Assembly (NCBI GenBank): GCA_029532415.1
Contig: JAQOTA010000047.1
Span: 1,426,001 to 1,490,000 of the forward strand
DNA length: 64,000 nt
Reading direction: 5' to 3'
From: Marasmius tenuissimus
Lineage: Eukaryota > Basidiomycota > Agaricomycetes > Agaricales > Marasmiaceae
Every line of letters starts with the position of its first letter. Position 1 is the stretch's first letter. The position numbers and the translations under genes were made by a program. This document shows, piece by piece, positions 34,410-47,100 of this stretch. The notes below the pieces were generated by a model, which saw nothing but the letters and a program-made list of their open reading frames with translations, searched no databases and was not told where the DNA came from.

Positions 34410-35709
34410 ATCTCCCGTTTGAATGACAATTGAACAACTAATCTTTGATATTGGTTGAACAATGCGAAGGCTTTCCCTCACTGGCGGTTACATTTGAACG
34501 ATGATTTGAATAGAACGGAATGACTCGAGCAAAAGTGTTAAACATCAATTCAAATAGTCATTCAAATCTTGTTCGAATTGCTTCTGAACATAGAATCTGA
34601 AACTACGGGCTGGTAACTCGGACATCGACAATTCAAGTGCTTACCGACTCCCGGGTGTTCAGCCTAATCCGCTCTAGGTACTACCCCTGCTTTTACCTTC
34701 AATTCCCGAGGTCTATGAGCAGAGTTTGAAGCAAAGAAACAGCTAGGAGAAACTCAATGAATGTTCGCTGATGACTGATGTCTTGAAACCAGATGAACCA
34801 CGGGGAGTGAAGCGAGTACGAGTCGTCAAACGAGTCAACAGAGCATGTAGAATTAGTCATAGGTCCAAGACGGGCCTTGGGAGTGGGTGGCAAGCTGGGT
34901 GGACTGACTGTGATCATGGTTGTGGTCCAGGTTCAAGGGATGATAGGGGATTGATCTGACTCAAGACTTAGATCACGCCGTCTTTGTCTTTTTAAGGTTC
35001 CAAGCGCTTTAGCCCCTTTTCTCTGCAACTTTTCTCTTGACACCCATGAAGCTTCGGGGGCTCCAGTCTGCAACGAGGGCGACGACGAATCTATCCGACA
35101 GAACAACACCGAATGTCGTGGCTCATGTCGTCGAGGCAAGTCAGCGATACGTTCAAGTATCACGCAATGTTACGGGCTGCTTAACAGGCCCGGCATTGCG
35201 AGGTGAAGTCCGAATCTATTCTTCCTGATATCTATGCTCACTACAATGTCACTGTGCGTCGAACGGCTTCGCTACTGGACTCTCTTGAATAGCAAACACC
35301 TATGCAACTGGTTGCGAACAGTACTTTTTGGACTCTTTGATTTTTCTTCTTCTTCAATGGCACTTTCAAACAGTTGGTCAAATTGTTTCGACTGCGCGTT
35401 TCGAATGTCGTTCAAATGTGTGTTTCAATTCCTTTCAAATGTCCGTTTCAACCCTTCTTGAGTTCTTCTATAAATCCTTCAAACAAATATTTGAATTTCT
35501 GAGTACCAGAGCGCTCGAGTACCTCGTAGTTCATTACACCTCCATAACCTGGTGATAGTTGTACATATGGGTGCAAATGGGCGGACCCCGCCACCAATGA
35601 GCATCATCCTGCAGCGAGAGGGAGGTGGCGGGTGTATTCGATTAGAAATTTAATTGGGAGACTATTCAAATGGTGACCATGGTCCGGGAACTCGATTATT
35701 TAAATTACT
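34362..35709. mobile_element. candidate non-autonomous DNA element with imperfect TIRs and TTCAAAT arrays
   Basis: The left end (from 34362) and the reverse complement of the right end (to 35709) align over about 50-60 bp at roughly 70 percent by eye, sharing ACCATGG and TCTCCC in the same spacing. Both flanks carry dense copies of TTCAAAT/ATTTGAA (34,400-34,600 and 35,345-35,500). No coding capacity was found. No target duplication could be defined, so the exact ends are uncertain. Confidence 0.45.
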
Positions 35710-35901
35710 GGCGCGCATTCCTAGATGGCATGAGGGGATACCCCGAGGCTATGAGAGCGTGTCTGTCTTGTTGGGCCAGGGTTTTTAGAGCGGGCAGTCG
35801 AACAAACAGGGCTGTCTGCTGATCATGTTCATAATAGATCACTGACAACTATATGTAATGTTGAGAATAACAATCTAAATTCTCCTTCCCTTACTACTAC
35901 A

Positions 35902-38900
35902 GTGTGCCTTCGGGTGAAAATGCGGAACACCAAAGGAAAACTAAGGCTCAAATTCGGCTGCCCGGAAATAATGAATGAACTCATAACATATGACATAATC
36001 CTCATACAGGAGACCCATCTGCGCCCAGAAGAACATGAATGTATAGAGCCGCCGCTGGGGTATACCCTGTTCGCAAAATCAAGGCCAGCCCCGGATGATC
36101 TGCGACGCCCCTGGGGAGGAGTTCTGATGTTGGTGAAGAAGGAACTATCGCCGAGGCTGCGAAGTGATCTATCATCAACAGACACCCTTGCAATAGAGGT
36201 GGTGGGGTGTTTGATAATCAACGCATACGTCGTACCAGAAAATTCAACTAGCTGGAAGGAATTTGTTGATAAACACCCTTTTAATAAACTCTTCGAGATT
36301 CTTACAGCGGCAAACACTCTCGACATGCCAGTCATGGTACTATCGGACATGAATGGACGCATGGCTACCAAACAAGCAGAGGGACCATGGGAATCCTGAG
36401 CTTCTGAGGATGTGCATACTTCAGCACGGGGTAGATCATTACTGGAGGAGCTAGGCTCACTTGGGATGTCAATACTCAATGGTCGGCGAAGTTTGGGACC
36501 CTGCACTCACCTGCATACCTCGCATCAGCCGAGAGGAAGCAGTGTCATTGACTATGGACTAGTCAACTCCGCCATGTATGAGAGAGTCAAGACATTCGAG
36601 GTTGGGGAATATGTGGCGGAGTGGTCAGATCACGCCCCACTCCACGTAGAGTTTGACTGTCGAGTTGATACAGAGGCAACTGCTATGGCATACACAGCAA
36701 GTAACAAGAGCACTAAGAGAAAGGCTGATGGATCACTGAGGGAGAAAAGGCCGCTACCCAGTGAATCAGAGCTTGATCGAATGTACATTGAGGTCATCAA
36801 CTCAGTGCCCAAAACCAAAGACAACCCAATGGTAGCAATGTTTGGCTACCTCTTGCTATCGGACTCTCAAGATGAAAGCCCGGTACAGCTGTACACAAGT
36901 GCAGTATGTGATGGGCTGGGTACTATATCAGTGAAAGCAGGTGCTGGAATATATGGAGGGCCATCCTCTCGCTATAATAAACAATTCCGGGTACCGGGGC
37001 CGGCACTCTCACTAAATAGGGGTCACCTTTTTGCAATTTACTGCACCCTGAAGATGGTGTCCCTATCAAAACCAATGCTAGTGATCTCAAGCTCGGAGTA
37101 TGCCATCTCGGCATTGACAGTATATATTGGGTTTCATAACAAGAACCACTGGAACTGTGCAAATGGCGATCTCTTAAAGGCCATAGTCCAAATCATCCGA
37201 CTACGCAGTGCATCTCTCCACCTATCCCTGCAAGTCCCACAGGGCCGAAATGGTAATGAGGCAGAGCAGCTAGCGCAAGGCGGACTAGAAGATGAGCTGA
37301 CAATACATGTTCCCAATGTGGCGAGAATACACCCGTCAGGTGAAGTGGTGCCTGAGGGTTGTTGCAGAGTGACAACAGATTATGTTGTACCAGATCAGGT
37401 AGCACAGAAAACTGTCCCCCAAGGAGGAGGCTCAGAGGACCTTGCATCACATCGCAACAGAAGCAGAGTTCTCCGTCAGCAGGACCAAAACCTAACGGAG
37501 TTCAGGGAGTCATCAGTTAGCCCAAAGAAATTTTGGGATACATTTCGTAAATTTGCTGGAAAAGCTGCAGAGGAAACAGGCTTGGTTACAGCGAATGGCC
37601 TGATGGAAGTATTCAAACTGCGTATGAATACCAGGGAGATACACCCAAGCTTTGATATTCCGCAATACAAACTCAATGAAGCAGTCAGCAACAGTATACC
37701 GGAGGTGTCCACAGACAAGACAAGTGACCAAATCTTTGAGAGCGACTTCAATGTTGATGAGGTTGAGCTCGCTAAAGAGGAACTGCAGTGACTTCACCCT
37801 GGGAAGACAGCCAGCAGAGACGATGAGGTCCACTATGCGGATATACGGAAAATGAATAGTGAGCTGATTTGCGTGCTGGTGAATAAGTGCCTTCGGGAGA
37901 ATGACAACCCTATAGTCTGGATTACAACGGTACTGGTCGGTATCCTGAAGAAAGGCAAGCCACCTGAAAAGCCTGATAGCTATCGGGCAGTGGCACTCCA
38001 AAGTTGTATGCTGAAGTTTGTAACACTACTGTTTCTACTACGGATGTATGGGTGGGCCATGAGGGAAAACATTATCCCGCCATCACAGAATGGATTTCAG
38101 AAGGGACGGTGGACCTGCAACAATGTGTTTATCCTCAGAGCAGCTATTGAGAAAGCAAGGTCGCAAGGGAGAACGTTGTGGGTGGCTGGTGTCGACCTCA
38201 CCAATGCATTCCCCTCGGTGCACAGAGCCACACTGTGGACTAAGTTGTGGAGACTCGGTGCGGGAGGAAAGGTCTTCGACTACCTACTGCACATATACCT
38301 CAAGATGAAGTACAAAGTAAGACATGGAATGGATATCTCAGAAGAGTTTATCTCTGATATGGGAATACTTATTGGAGACACACTCTCTCCCATCCTGTGG
38401 ATAATCTTCTTTGCCGACTTCTATATCCCAGAGACCAAGGATGACATTGAGCTCTTTGGCACATATATCTTGCACCTGGAACAAGCTGAGGATCTCTTGC
38501 TTCTGTCATTCACACCAGAGGGTCTGCAATGGAAAATGAATCTGTTTTATGCATGGTGCACCACAAACTTCATGGTTGTGAATGCAATGAAGTCATTCAT
38601 TGCATACCATGGACCCACACTCCAAATCACACCTGTGTTTACATTTGCAGGGGAGGTGGTGGAGATTGTTTCAGAATACACATATGTAGGGTGTTAGGAT
38701 CATGCGGATATGACAGCCCGGACGGATGTCCGAGCGGAAGAGACGGAAGCCGACGTGCCGGAATGGACTAGTTGGAGTTGGAGAGATTCCGACGACCGGA
38801 AGGCCGAACGGATGGCTGGACAATAGTCGAAGGTTTCGCCAACGACACCGTTGAGTTGAGTTGTCCTTGACCGGAAGGAAAGGAAGATAAAGATGAAGAG

Positions 38901-40534
38901 GAGATAGAGATAAAGAGACGGAGTGAGACGAATGAGATAAACGGAAACCAAGTTGATTTTAATTCTGAGGAATACAAGTCGTGAAGTATCTAGCTTATAT
39001 ATGTATCGATCTCCAAGACCTCTGAAGGGGGTTCCGGCGATCGTAGTACCGAAGGTGAGTCAAGAGCGGGAGAGAATGTATGTACAGTACGGAATCCGAG
39101 ATGGAGGGTGAAGTCCCGGAGTCAGAGATGAATCGGAAATGAAATGTCAGAATGGAATGTTCGGGATGAGTCATGATAGAATGGAGAGCGGAATGTCAGA
39201 ATGTAGAGTAAACGTACTACTCGGAAATGAACGGTGTATATGTATCTCCGATCCGTAAGTACCGGGGACATGACGTCGGAATCCGAAGTCATGTTCGGAA
39301 AGGATCGTGAAGGAAAGAGAAACATAAAGTAGATTCCGAGTATCGGAATCTCCGGAAGGTGGATAGAAGCCTTCGGAAACCCCGAAACCGGCATGGATGT
39401 AACATAGGGATGACATTCCGAAGTGGACCCGTGACAACATTTGCGACAAGTGTGGCAGAGCCGCTCTACAGGGAGAAGGCGAGAAAAGCAAGGAAGGCCG
39501 GGCATGCTGTTCTGCACATAGAGTCCATGATTGGCACACTACCCCCAAATGAGGGCCGGATACTGTACATGGGGTGTGTTGACCCCCATCTCATTTATGG
39601 CACAGAAATAGTACCGGATACAAGTGAGGTGGCAGCATCCCCACTAAAATCAGTACAACATAGCTTTGTAAGGCGACTGCTTGGTCTAACAAAGCATGCA
39701 GTGACAGCTGTATTCTACACAGAGACTGGGCTAGCACCCATACTTTATAGGCGGATGGAACTAGCCTTGGGATACTTACACTACGCCCTCGAGATGACTC
39801 CTGATACCTATGTACACGCAGCCATCATGGAGTCCATAAGGTTGTATGAAAATGGAAAGGGGAGCTGGTACACAGACCTTATGAAGGTTCTCCAGCACAA
39901 TATACCTCCACAAGCCCATCCAATACTCCCAGTGGCCGAGATGACTGACCGTGAACAAAGACGTGAGTTCATAGACCGCATGGAGAAGGGCTGCGCACAA
40001 TGGGTTGAGAACAAGCTCAGTGAGAAATACCGAAAGACATACCTCTTGCGAGACAGATCGGAACCGAGTGCTGATGGAAGCCAGTACAAATACAAAACTA
40101 TGTGCATGCGACAGTACCTTGGGATTATTGAGAATGCACGGCACTGAAAGATCTTTACAAAAGTACTGGCAGGAGACCACCCGTTAGCTGTTGAACGCCT
40201 TTGTTGGGTCGACAATCACAGAGTGCAGGTTCCTCATGACGAGAGAAAATGTCGATTCTGTCGCAACGCCGTAGAAACTCCCAAGCATGCCCTCTTTGAG
40301 TCTAATCATCCACTGCTGGTTGACTTGTGAGTGGCATACTTACAGGCATATGAGTGCCTGAACAAACAAGGACAGAGGTATTACAGCACGAATATCTCGG
40401 GAGAATATAGAGCCTACCTGGTCGAGATGCTCTCATGGAGGCCTGGATACCAGTTGACGGCAAAATATATATTCGACATTATGAAGATATACGAGGAAAC
40501 AGCAATATACATACCCAGAGAATATAGGCGGTGA
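35902..40534 (+). pseudogene. LINE polyprotein: EEP endonuclease, RNase H-like domain, reverse transcriptase
   Basis: One frame runs through the region, with TGA stops at 36397, 37789, 40145 and 40328 and the solo LTR spliced out. The endonuclease shows IILIQETHLRPEE, DMNGRMA, IDYGLVN and SDHAPL. Next, between endonuclease and RT, is an RNase H-like fold (GAGIYGGPSS, RVPGPALSLNRGHLFAIY, SSSEYAI, NANGD-type CANGDLLKAIV, NEAEQLA). Its catalytic acids look replaced: TDGS is TSAV, RGE is RGH, SDSEY is SSSEY. The RT has NGFQKGRWTCNN, VAGVDLTNAFPSVH (motif A) and LEQAEDLLLLS, where the usual ADD is AED. A C-terminal region contains a CRFCRNAVETPKHALFE zinc-knuckle-like motif. Frame is kept across 4.6 kb with no frameshift; decay is by nonsense only. 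Confidence 0.78.
38692..39404 (-). repeat. solo LTR (Ty3/Gypsy-type) inside the LINE RT
   Basis: 713 bp, starting TGTTAGGATCATGC and ending ATGTAACA on the plus strand, with a 5-bp duplication TAGGG (38687-38691 and 39405-39409). It is the reverse complement of the same LTR family as the Gypsy 5' LTR at 61575-62300, so it points to the minus strand. No internal region remains, so it formed by LTR-LTR recombination. Confidence 0.92.
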
Positions 40535-40789
40535 GGGTTGTTGTGGGTCTGGTCTTGGGTGCTTGAATGCGTCTCGTGGTTGTAGGGTAAATTAATGCTT
40601 GCTGGTAGTATAGATCCGGTAAAGAACCGTAGCGGTGACTCCTTGCTGACCAGATCTACCGCAGACTTCGTGTGCTGTGAGCTCGTCTGGAAGGTAGCGA
40701 GGCATCCCGGGATTGAAGGTGTACGTAGATAGTCACCGGGGCGCATCTCGGAACCGGTGTTCAGCACATGGACCATGCCGTGTAATAAA

Positions 40790-40808
40790 CTCCTCCTCCT
40801 CCTCCTCC
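40790..40808 (+). repeat. (CCT)n microsatellite, LINE 3' tail
   Basis: Six CCT units follow TAATAAA. Short tandem repeats at 3' ends are usual for some LINE clades. Confidence 0.55.
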
Positions 40809-40872
40809 CATCCGAGTCGCGTTCTGGCTTCCTCCAGTACTCTACAGCTCTCATCTTGATCGCCGTCACATC

Positions 40873-43800
40873 ATGGCTTCTACCCTTCGCTGGCAAAACC
40901 CTGAAGGCTTGGATCTTCTCAAAAAACTAGTCTCCACTGCTATACCCTCTTGGACGAATGGCTTACGGCCTTTTCAACAAGCAGCAATACCGAAAATTCT
41001 CGATGGCGACAACGTACTCTGCTGTACCGCTACCGGTGGTGGCAAATCTGCTCTATTCATTATTCCTATTCTAGTTCATCTACATGCACGGAACGGAACA
41101 GTTTTTCAGGGCAGGACAGTCAAGAACATCAGAGATAAGCCGGTGGGGGTGGTTGTAACACCAACAAAGGGTTTGGCGGGAAACCTGGTGTGTTCACTCT
41201 CAACCCATATAGACGCTAAAGTTACTCTCCAGGTGACAGAACTCGCAAAATTTGGACTCGAATCATATGCTTTCACGCACAAAAACCTAACTAAAGCAAG
41301 AAGGACACATCAAGACATCATCAAGGAGATCGCTATGTGCAAGGAGTATTGCGTTATATTCGTGGATCCAGAGCATCTCAAGACCAAGGAATGGAGGACC
41401 TTAGCTGCAGACAAAACATTCTCGAAGAATCTTGTTTATGCGTGCGCAGAGGAAGCACATCTAATCAATGAATGGGGTGCAGCTTTTCGGAAGGATTTTA
41501 GGTCTATCGGCAAGTTCTTTCGTGGTCGCCTGAGCTCGAATATCTCAGTCTTCGCTATCACGGCTATACTTGCTCCTGGAGAAGCTACAACCTCTGTCTG
41601 CAAAAGCCTTGGATTTACGACGGGCTCCTTCCACCTTATTCAGCACTCTAATAAGCGTCCGAACATGCAAATCACCATGAAACCACTCACTGCTTCAATC
41701 TCTGGCTCCACTTTCCCTGATCTCCTTCCGATTCTCTCATCTGGCCGCAAGGCCGTCATTCATTGCGACACCCTTGACCTTGTTTTCAGGGTGTTTGTAT
41801 ACCTCATGTCATTATACCCAAAGACGGCGACTTCCTACGCCGTGTACAACCCTATACCAGCATTTGCCCAGACGAGTTCAATCAGTGTACATTATATCTC
41901 CTCGAAAATGATCCTTACTGTCAGATTATAATAGGCACTGTTGCCATTGTGTGGGGCTTGAACGTAGCGACTCTACTCGATACACTGGGGGCATTTTTCT
42001 GTCAAGTAGGACATGTTATGGTGGTGTCAAGTAGGGCATGACCTAAGATGGCCTTTTGCAGGGCCACCGTGACTGAAAACAAGGGGAAAATATGTTTCTT
42101 TTGTCCAGTATCTAAGAATTCTGCTCCGGGAAATAGATATACTGACTCCGAACGCGGGTACCAACAAAGGGATCCCCGTGACCGAGCCGTAATGCCGGGT
42201 ACGGTCATTTTGTGCATCAAACAATGTTGAGGCATACAGCAAATTGCTGTCTCGCACCGTAGAAGCATGTATTCAGCTGAATGTCTTCTTGGAGTTCTCC
42301 TGCTTCATTGGAGGACCTTGTCAACCATTGAATTTTCAACAACCGGTCACCGGTCAATCTCAGGAGTTATACTTATTACTATTAGAGTGGTACCAGCAGG
42401 TGCCACTAGCTTCTCTGCCTGGCGGGTCCCCTTCAACACAAGACTTGCAAAATACAGGGTATATTGTCTCAGATCTTCACTCTACATCTGGGCTTGCTAA
42501 TGAGGTAAATTTAATCAGCTATATTTTCCACCTGAGACGTGCTGAATTCAACGGCAACTTGGGAATCCCACTCACCACATCGAACGGTTCTGGCATACTG
42601 GTCGGAAATTCAGGAATCCCAATTCTCTTGCAATCTATTAGTGCGTGGCAGGCTGATAGCCAGATTTCTTCTTGCCTCCATACCTTTTCAGAGTACTTGC
42701 CAGGTACTGTATACATACTACACACGCTTGAGACCACCGAATATTTTTTCTCACATGGTTGATGGGTTGGACAGTGCATGCCGCCGGTGGACTCTTGATA
42801 TTAGTGCCATGCGAATGTTGCCGGTGAAGCGGCGGGCGGGTTGGTGAAACTGGGAGTCCAAGCACCACCCGGAGTACCTCCGTAGAGTGGCTAGAGAATG
42901 TAATAACACTTGATTGATGCCCGAAAAGAATTACACATATTTTCTTTCATCCCAGTCACGATGGCCTTGCAAAAGACCATTTATGTCATGACTTACTTGA
43001 CACCACCACGACATGACCTACTTGACAGAAAAATGCCCCCAGTGATAGTGTGAGGATCTTGCTTCCAAAAGGGAAGAGTCTTGATCAGGTTGTTCAGGAA
43101 TGGGGCCGTGGGGATGACACGGCAATTTTTTTAGTCGCGGTATTGTCTTATATCCAAAGAAGGCTATAAAGGCAGCAGAGAAGATACTGAAAGGCACGTG
43201 TGTATTCCTGATGTTGGTCTGCAATTCAAATTGACCTTCAAAGACAGAAGTGGAAAGTACAACTGACACGGGAAGAGAACAACTTCTGACAGAGAAGATT
43301 TGCTATAACCGTCTGTTGAATCGACACTACCAGAACGGGCCCGAGGAGGACACCATCAAAACCTGTATCGAAGGAAAACACAAAGTGCCCTGTTCACTTT
43401 GCCAAACACTGGTCAGCGATGTAGTCGAATTCACCTCCCCCGTTCTCCCTTCCCATCTCCTCCCCTTGATCCCATTCCCCTCCTCTCCACCACGACTCAA
43501 GTCTGCATCATCTCCATGGAAGAAGAAAATCTCTCCACAGGAACAAGAGGAATATACTGCCCGCCTAAAGTCATTTGGAGAGAATGTATGGCTTTCAGAA
43601 CGTACTGGTCATCATTCCCGCCTACGTGCATCTTATTTCCCCCAAAACCTACTCGAATACCTTGTCGATAATCATAGATCCATCAAAACTCAAGATGATC
43701 TTGATTCTATCCTTTGTCATATGAACTGGGCGTTCAGAGAGTCATACAGGACCGCACTGTTCGATGTAATCACTTCATTTCGTTCGAGTCCCCACAAGAC

Positions 43801-44095
43801 ATGGAAGTGCGAAGTTGAGGATGATTCACCAGACTTGGAGAGGACCAGTAACAATACGGATATGCAGTCTCCGGAGGACCCATCATCATCCACCTCGCCA
43901 CAGTCCCCAGAACGACCCCGCAAAGCTCTTGCAGATATCACAGGCACTGCTAATAATGCAATTCCCACAAGATCGACTCGATCAAGTGCTCCAAAGCCGC
44001 CAAAGCTTCCCCAGGCTTCTGTATCTCACCTTCTCATGGAGATGGGTCCACAATATCGACAAATTACTACGCACAGTCGAAAGCAGCTACAATGA
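40873..44095 (+). pseudogene. RecQ-like DEAD/DEAH helicase, disrupted
   Basis: The frame opens MASTLRWQNPEGLDLLKK. Helicase motifs follow: LRPFQQAAIPKILDGDNVL (Q-type), TATGGGKSA (Walker A), VVVTPTKGLAGNL (Ia), CAEEAHLINEWG in the DEAH position with the first acid changed to glutamate, and after one frameshift near 41,820 TVAIVWGLNVATLLD. A 1,062-bp CACTG element sits here. Beyond it the same codon frame continues to VQEWGRGDD, the QxxGRxxR region; a seven-T run near 43,127 then shifts the frame to GIVLYPKKAIKAAEKIL. The last frame (43250-44095) carries a CxxC pair and a long acidic/serine tail. RecQ-like helicases unwind DNA in repair and in some mobile elements. The gene is broken by the insertion plus at least two frameshifts. 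Its stop lies 8 bp from that of the DUF6589 gene. Confidence 0.72.
41983..43044. mobile_element. 1,062-bp CACTG-ended element (CACTA/CMC-like) in the helicase gene
   Basis: Both ends read CACTGGGGGCATTTTTCTGT inward, and the inverted repeat stays recognisable for about 110 bp, to about 42,090 on the left. Internally it repeats GTCAAGTAGG. The 3-bp duplication is ATA (41980-41982 and 43045-43047). The internal open frame (42244-42762) resembles no transposase, so it is probably non-autonomous. Its first 11 bases differ by one from those of the MITE at 13273. Confidence 0.9.
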
Positions 44096-44103
44096 CAACC
44101 GGA

Positions 44104-47100
44104 TTACTCCTCATCTGAACCATCTCCCCAATCCATCCACGTTTTCTCTTCTTCCTCAGCGTCAGATCTACTTGCAAGTTTGTCCTCATCCCTTTCGAGC
44201 ATCTCCTCTGTATACCATTCATCAACAAGCCTCCCAATTTCAGATCTTAAACTAGGAACCTCATCATCACCACTTCTCAAATGGCTATCCGAGTGATCTC
44301 CATCATCCGCCGGACCTGAATCGAGCAATCGCTTGTATAAGTCCTCTGGTGATATGTCGATGTTGCTGTTATCATGTGAGCTTCCCACAGAAGTTCCATT
44401 TTCATCGTCTGACGAGTCGCTGACACTTCTAGAGTCATCCATACATATCCCGCTGTCAACCTGATGAAGTGCTGTAATTTCGGAGGATCTATATTCATTG
44501 ACGGCGGCTGTATTGGGAGTGATAGACGGAGTAGAATTGACCTGGGATGTCTGAGGAATTGGTGGTCTGTTGGCCAGTTCACGAAGCTCGTGAATTTGCT
44601 GATCTATCTTCCTGTCCAAGTGGGTTCGCTTCGCCTCTTGTACCATACTCAGAATATGCAATCGTGCACTGTACTTCTCAAGTTCATCTGCAAGGGGCTT
44701 GAAAAGCTGTTCGTAGCCAAGGTCACCTAAATGGTTGGCGGCGAATCCGAAAGATCGCGTTGGACAAAAGAGGTGTGTTTCTGTTTCTCTCAATTTCTGT
44801 AGAAGTGTCTGGTACTCGTTCCTGAGGTGGGGAGAAGTGTGCAACTTGTTGCACCTCTTCAAACCAAAGGCATCAGCGGCTGCGTCCTTGAGCTCGATGA
44901 AAAGCTGTGTGTTTGGTGAGATTATCTCCCGGTAAAGTGGATCGTCAAACTGGCCGCCGTGCTGTCCTATCATATCTTCTACCCATTTGTTATGATGCTC
45001 TTGAAACAGGTCTCCTTCAAGCCAATGTCCTTCTAGTCCCTTTAGATTCATGAGCCAATTATTGAGGACCGCCTCCCTGAGCTTTGGTGATGCCTCATAC
45101 TCCAGGAAGATATACATCTCCAACAGGTACTTCACGTAGTTCACGTTGGTTGAGCCTGCAAAGACAAATATCCACACCTTTCGGTGCCAATATGAGCAGA
45201 TTTACTTGACGCCAGTTATTAGAATACCCTACCTTCAATATCTCCCATACCCGCCCTGTGTCCCCCTCCAAGACGGCATAAGACATCTCAATCCACCAGA
45301 GATAATGTCGTATGAAGAGCAATGAGTTTGCTAACACGCGGTCGCTGTCAAACCCTTCTAATTCTCTGTGTTTATCAAGCTCAAGTTCTTCCTCCTCAGT
45401 GGGAGCAACGGATGCTTCCCAATGACTCCCCAATGGTATCCAAAGATTTTTGTCTACCTGTTTCATATACTTACCTGACATTGCGTTATGATAAGCATTC
45501 TCGGAGAGGTAGCAATCATATATGAGTTCTGCATGGCCTATCAAATCATCGAGAGTGGGCAGCTGATTGGAAGTGGACAGCCTGTTGAAGTATGCATTGA
45601 GATCACCATGCTCAGCGAGATGTATACTACACAGGTTTACTGTGAGTGGGTCTATTCACAGATGATAAGACAAATTTCCATTGAGCTCACCTCCAGATGT
45701 CAAGGACTCAGGCTTCCCAAGAGCATGTCATTGTACGTGCTGTTGGATAAAAGTCGCAGCTTTTGGTGTCTGATGGGCGCTTCATTCCGGTCGTGGCGGC
45801 ACTGTAAGATCCTTGGAAGCTTCAGGTCCAAAGTGGTTCGTGGCAAGAGTGTTAAGCATTGTGGCCCGGGTATGCCAAAGTTCAATCGTGGGGATAATAC
45901 CAGTGAGAGTACTAAGATTATCAGAGGGAATGATGGAGAGAAAGTCTTGTGCTCATCGGATGGCAGCATAAGTAGCACCATCACCACCAACCCATAGCCC
46001 GTTCTTCTCGCACTTTTCCCCATTGAGGCCCAATTGCCCAGCAAAGTCATGTATAGCACGAATAATGCCCTGAGTCTCGATCTCCTGTTCAGAGTTACAT
46101 CCCAGTGGTTGCACGTGCGTCTTTCGTCCCTCACACATTTGATGTTTTGCAATTGGAGCAGAGTGAAAGTGTTGCGACACGAGGCTGGATAGAGACTGGA
46201 GATGCGGGTCAAACCCAACAAGAACTCGGACTAGATGAAGTACACCAATCCTTTGGAGATGCTCATCATCTATTGGATTGTGGATGGCCTCGACGGTTAA
46301 GACTGAACACTTGTTGAGGATGCGAGCATCAATGAGCGGTTCGAGCTGGAAGGCCCCCAGTTGATAGTCATCCAATTGAATTGCCATCCCTTCACACCCA
46401 ACATGTAACTCATTTTCCTGGCACAAACCCCCCTCATGGACTTGAACGTACTGTTGTTCATTATTGACCACAAGTCGGTATCCTGTGCCACTGATTTGTC
46501 AATCGAGTCATGAACACGCTGAATGTTCGCTTTTCCTAGCCCTCGGAGGCCTTGCCGGATGGTTGAATCAGCAATTGAGATGCCAATTCTACACATCACA
46601 CGCTTCGTATCAATGTGGGCCTTCATTGAGAAGAACCACACGCCAAGTTGAAATGTGAGGAAACCGTTGGCAAACAGATTCTGGCTTAGCAGACCCACAC
46701 TAAGGGAAATGACTTGTATCTAAATTTGCATCAATATGTGTGTAACACCTGAGACAAACAAAGCCGCTTACCATTGGGTGCAGTCTGATTGCCCGGACCT
46801 CATTGTCCTTCACGGTTTTTGGACAGGAAATGCACTTGGTCATGTACCAGGCTAGACAAGCATTACACTTGTACATATCCACACAATGCTTCAAGGAGAA
46901 ATGCTCAAATACATGGCTAGTAGAGGTATGTTCCGATATGTTCTTGCCAGTGAGATGTATAGGGAAGTCAGGATCTGAGGGGATGCCACGACAGAGGGTC
47001 TCCATTTCTACCGAGAGTTGGTGACCTATGAGCTGAGTAGCCCATGCAGACATGGCAGGGCGAGCGTAGTGCAAAGATGTCAGGTTGACCGTTGGCGAGA

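Larger units (their letters stand above)
35862..40810 (+). mobile_element. LINE retrotransposon (endonuclease - RNase H - RT), inactivated
   Basis: A non-LTR element read on the plus strand, ending in a (CCT)n tail at about 40,790-40,808. It is split by a solo LTR at 38692-39404. The 5' end is uncertain and probably truncated; the border at 35862 is approximate. Confidence 0.75.

Noticed and set aside
36002..40896. Many minus-strand frames across the LINE
   Set aside because: They are antisense shadows of the endonuclease and RT coding strand.
42244..42762. 172-aa frame inside the CACTG element as a transposase
   Set aside because: No transposase motif or catalytic acids could be recognised.
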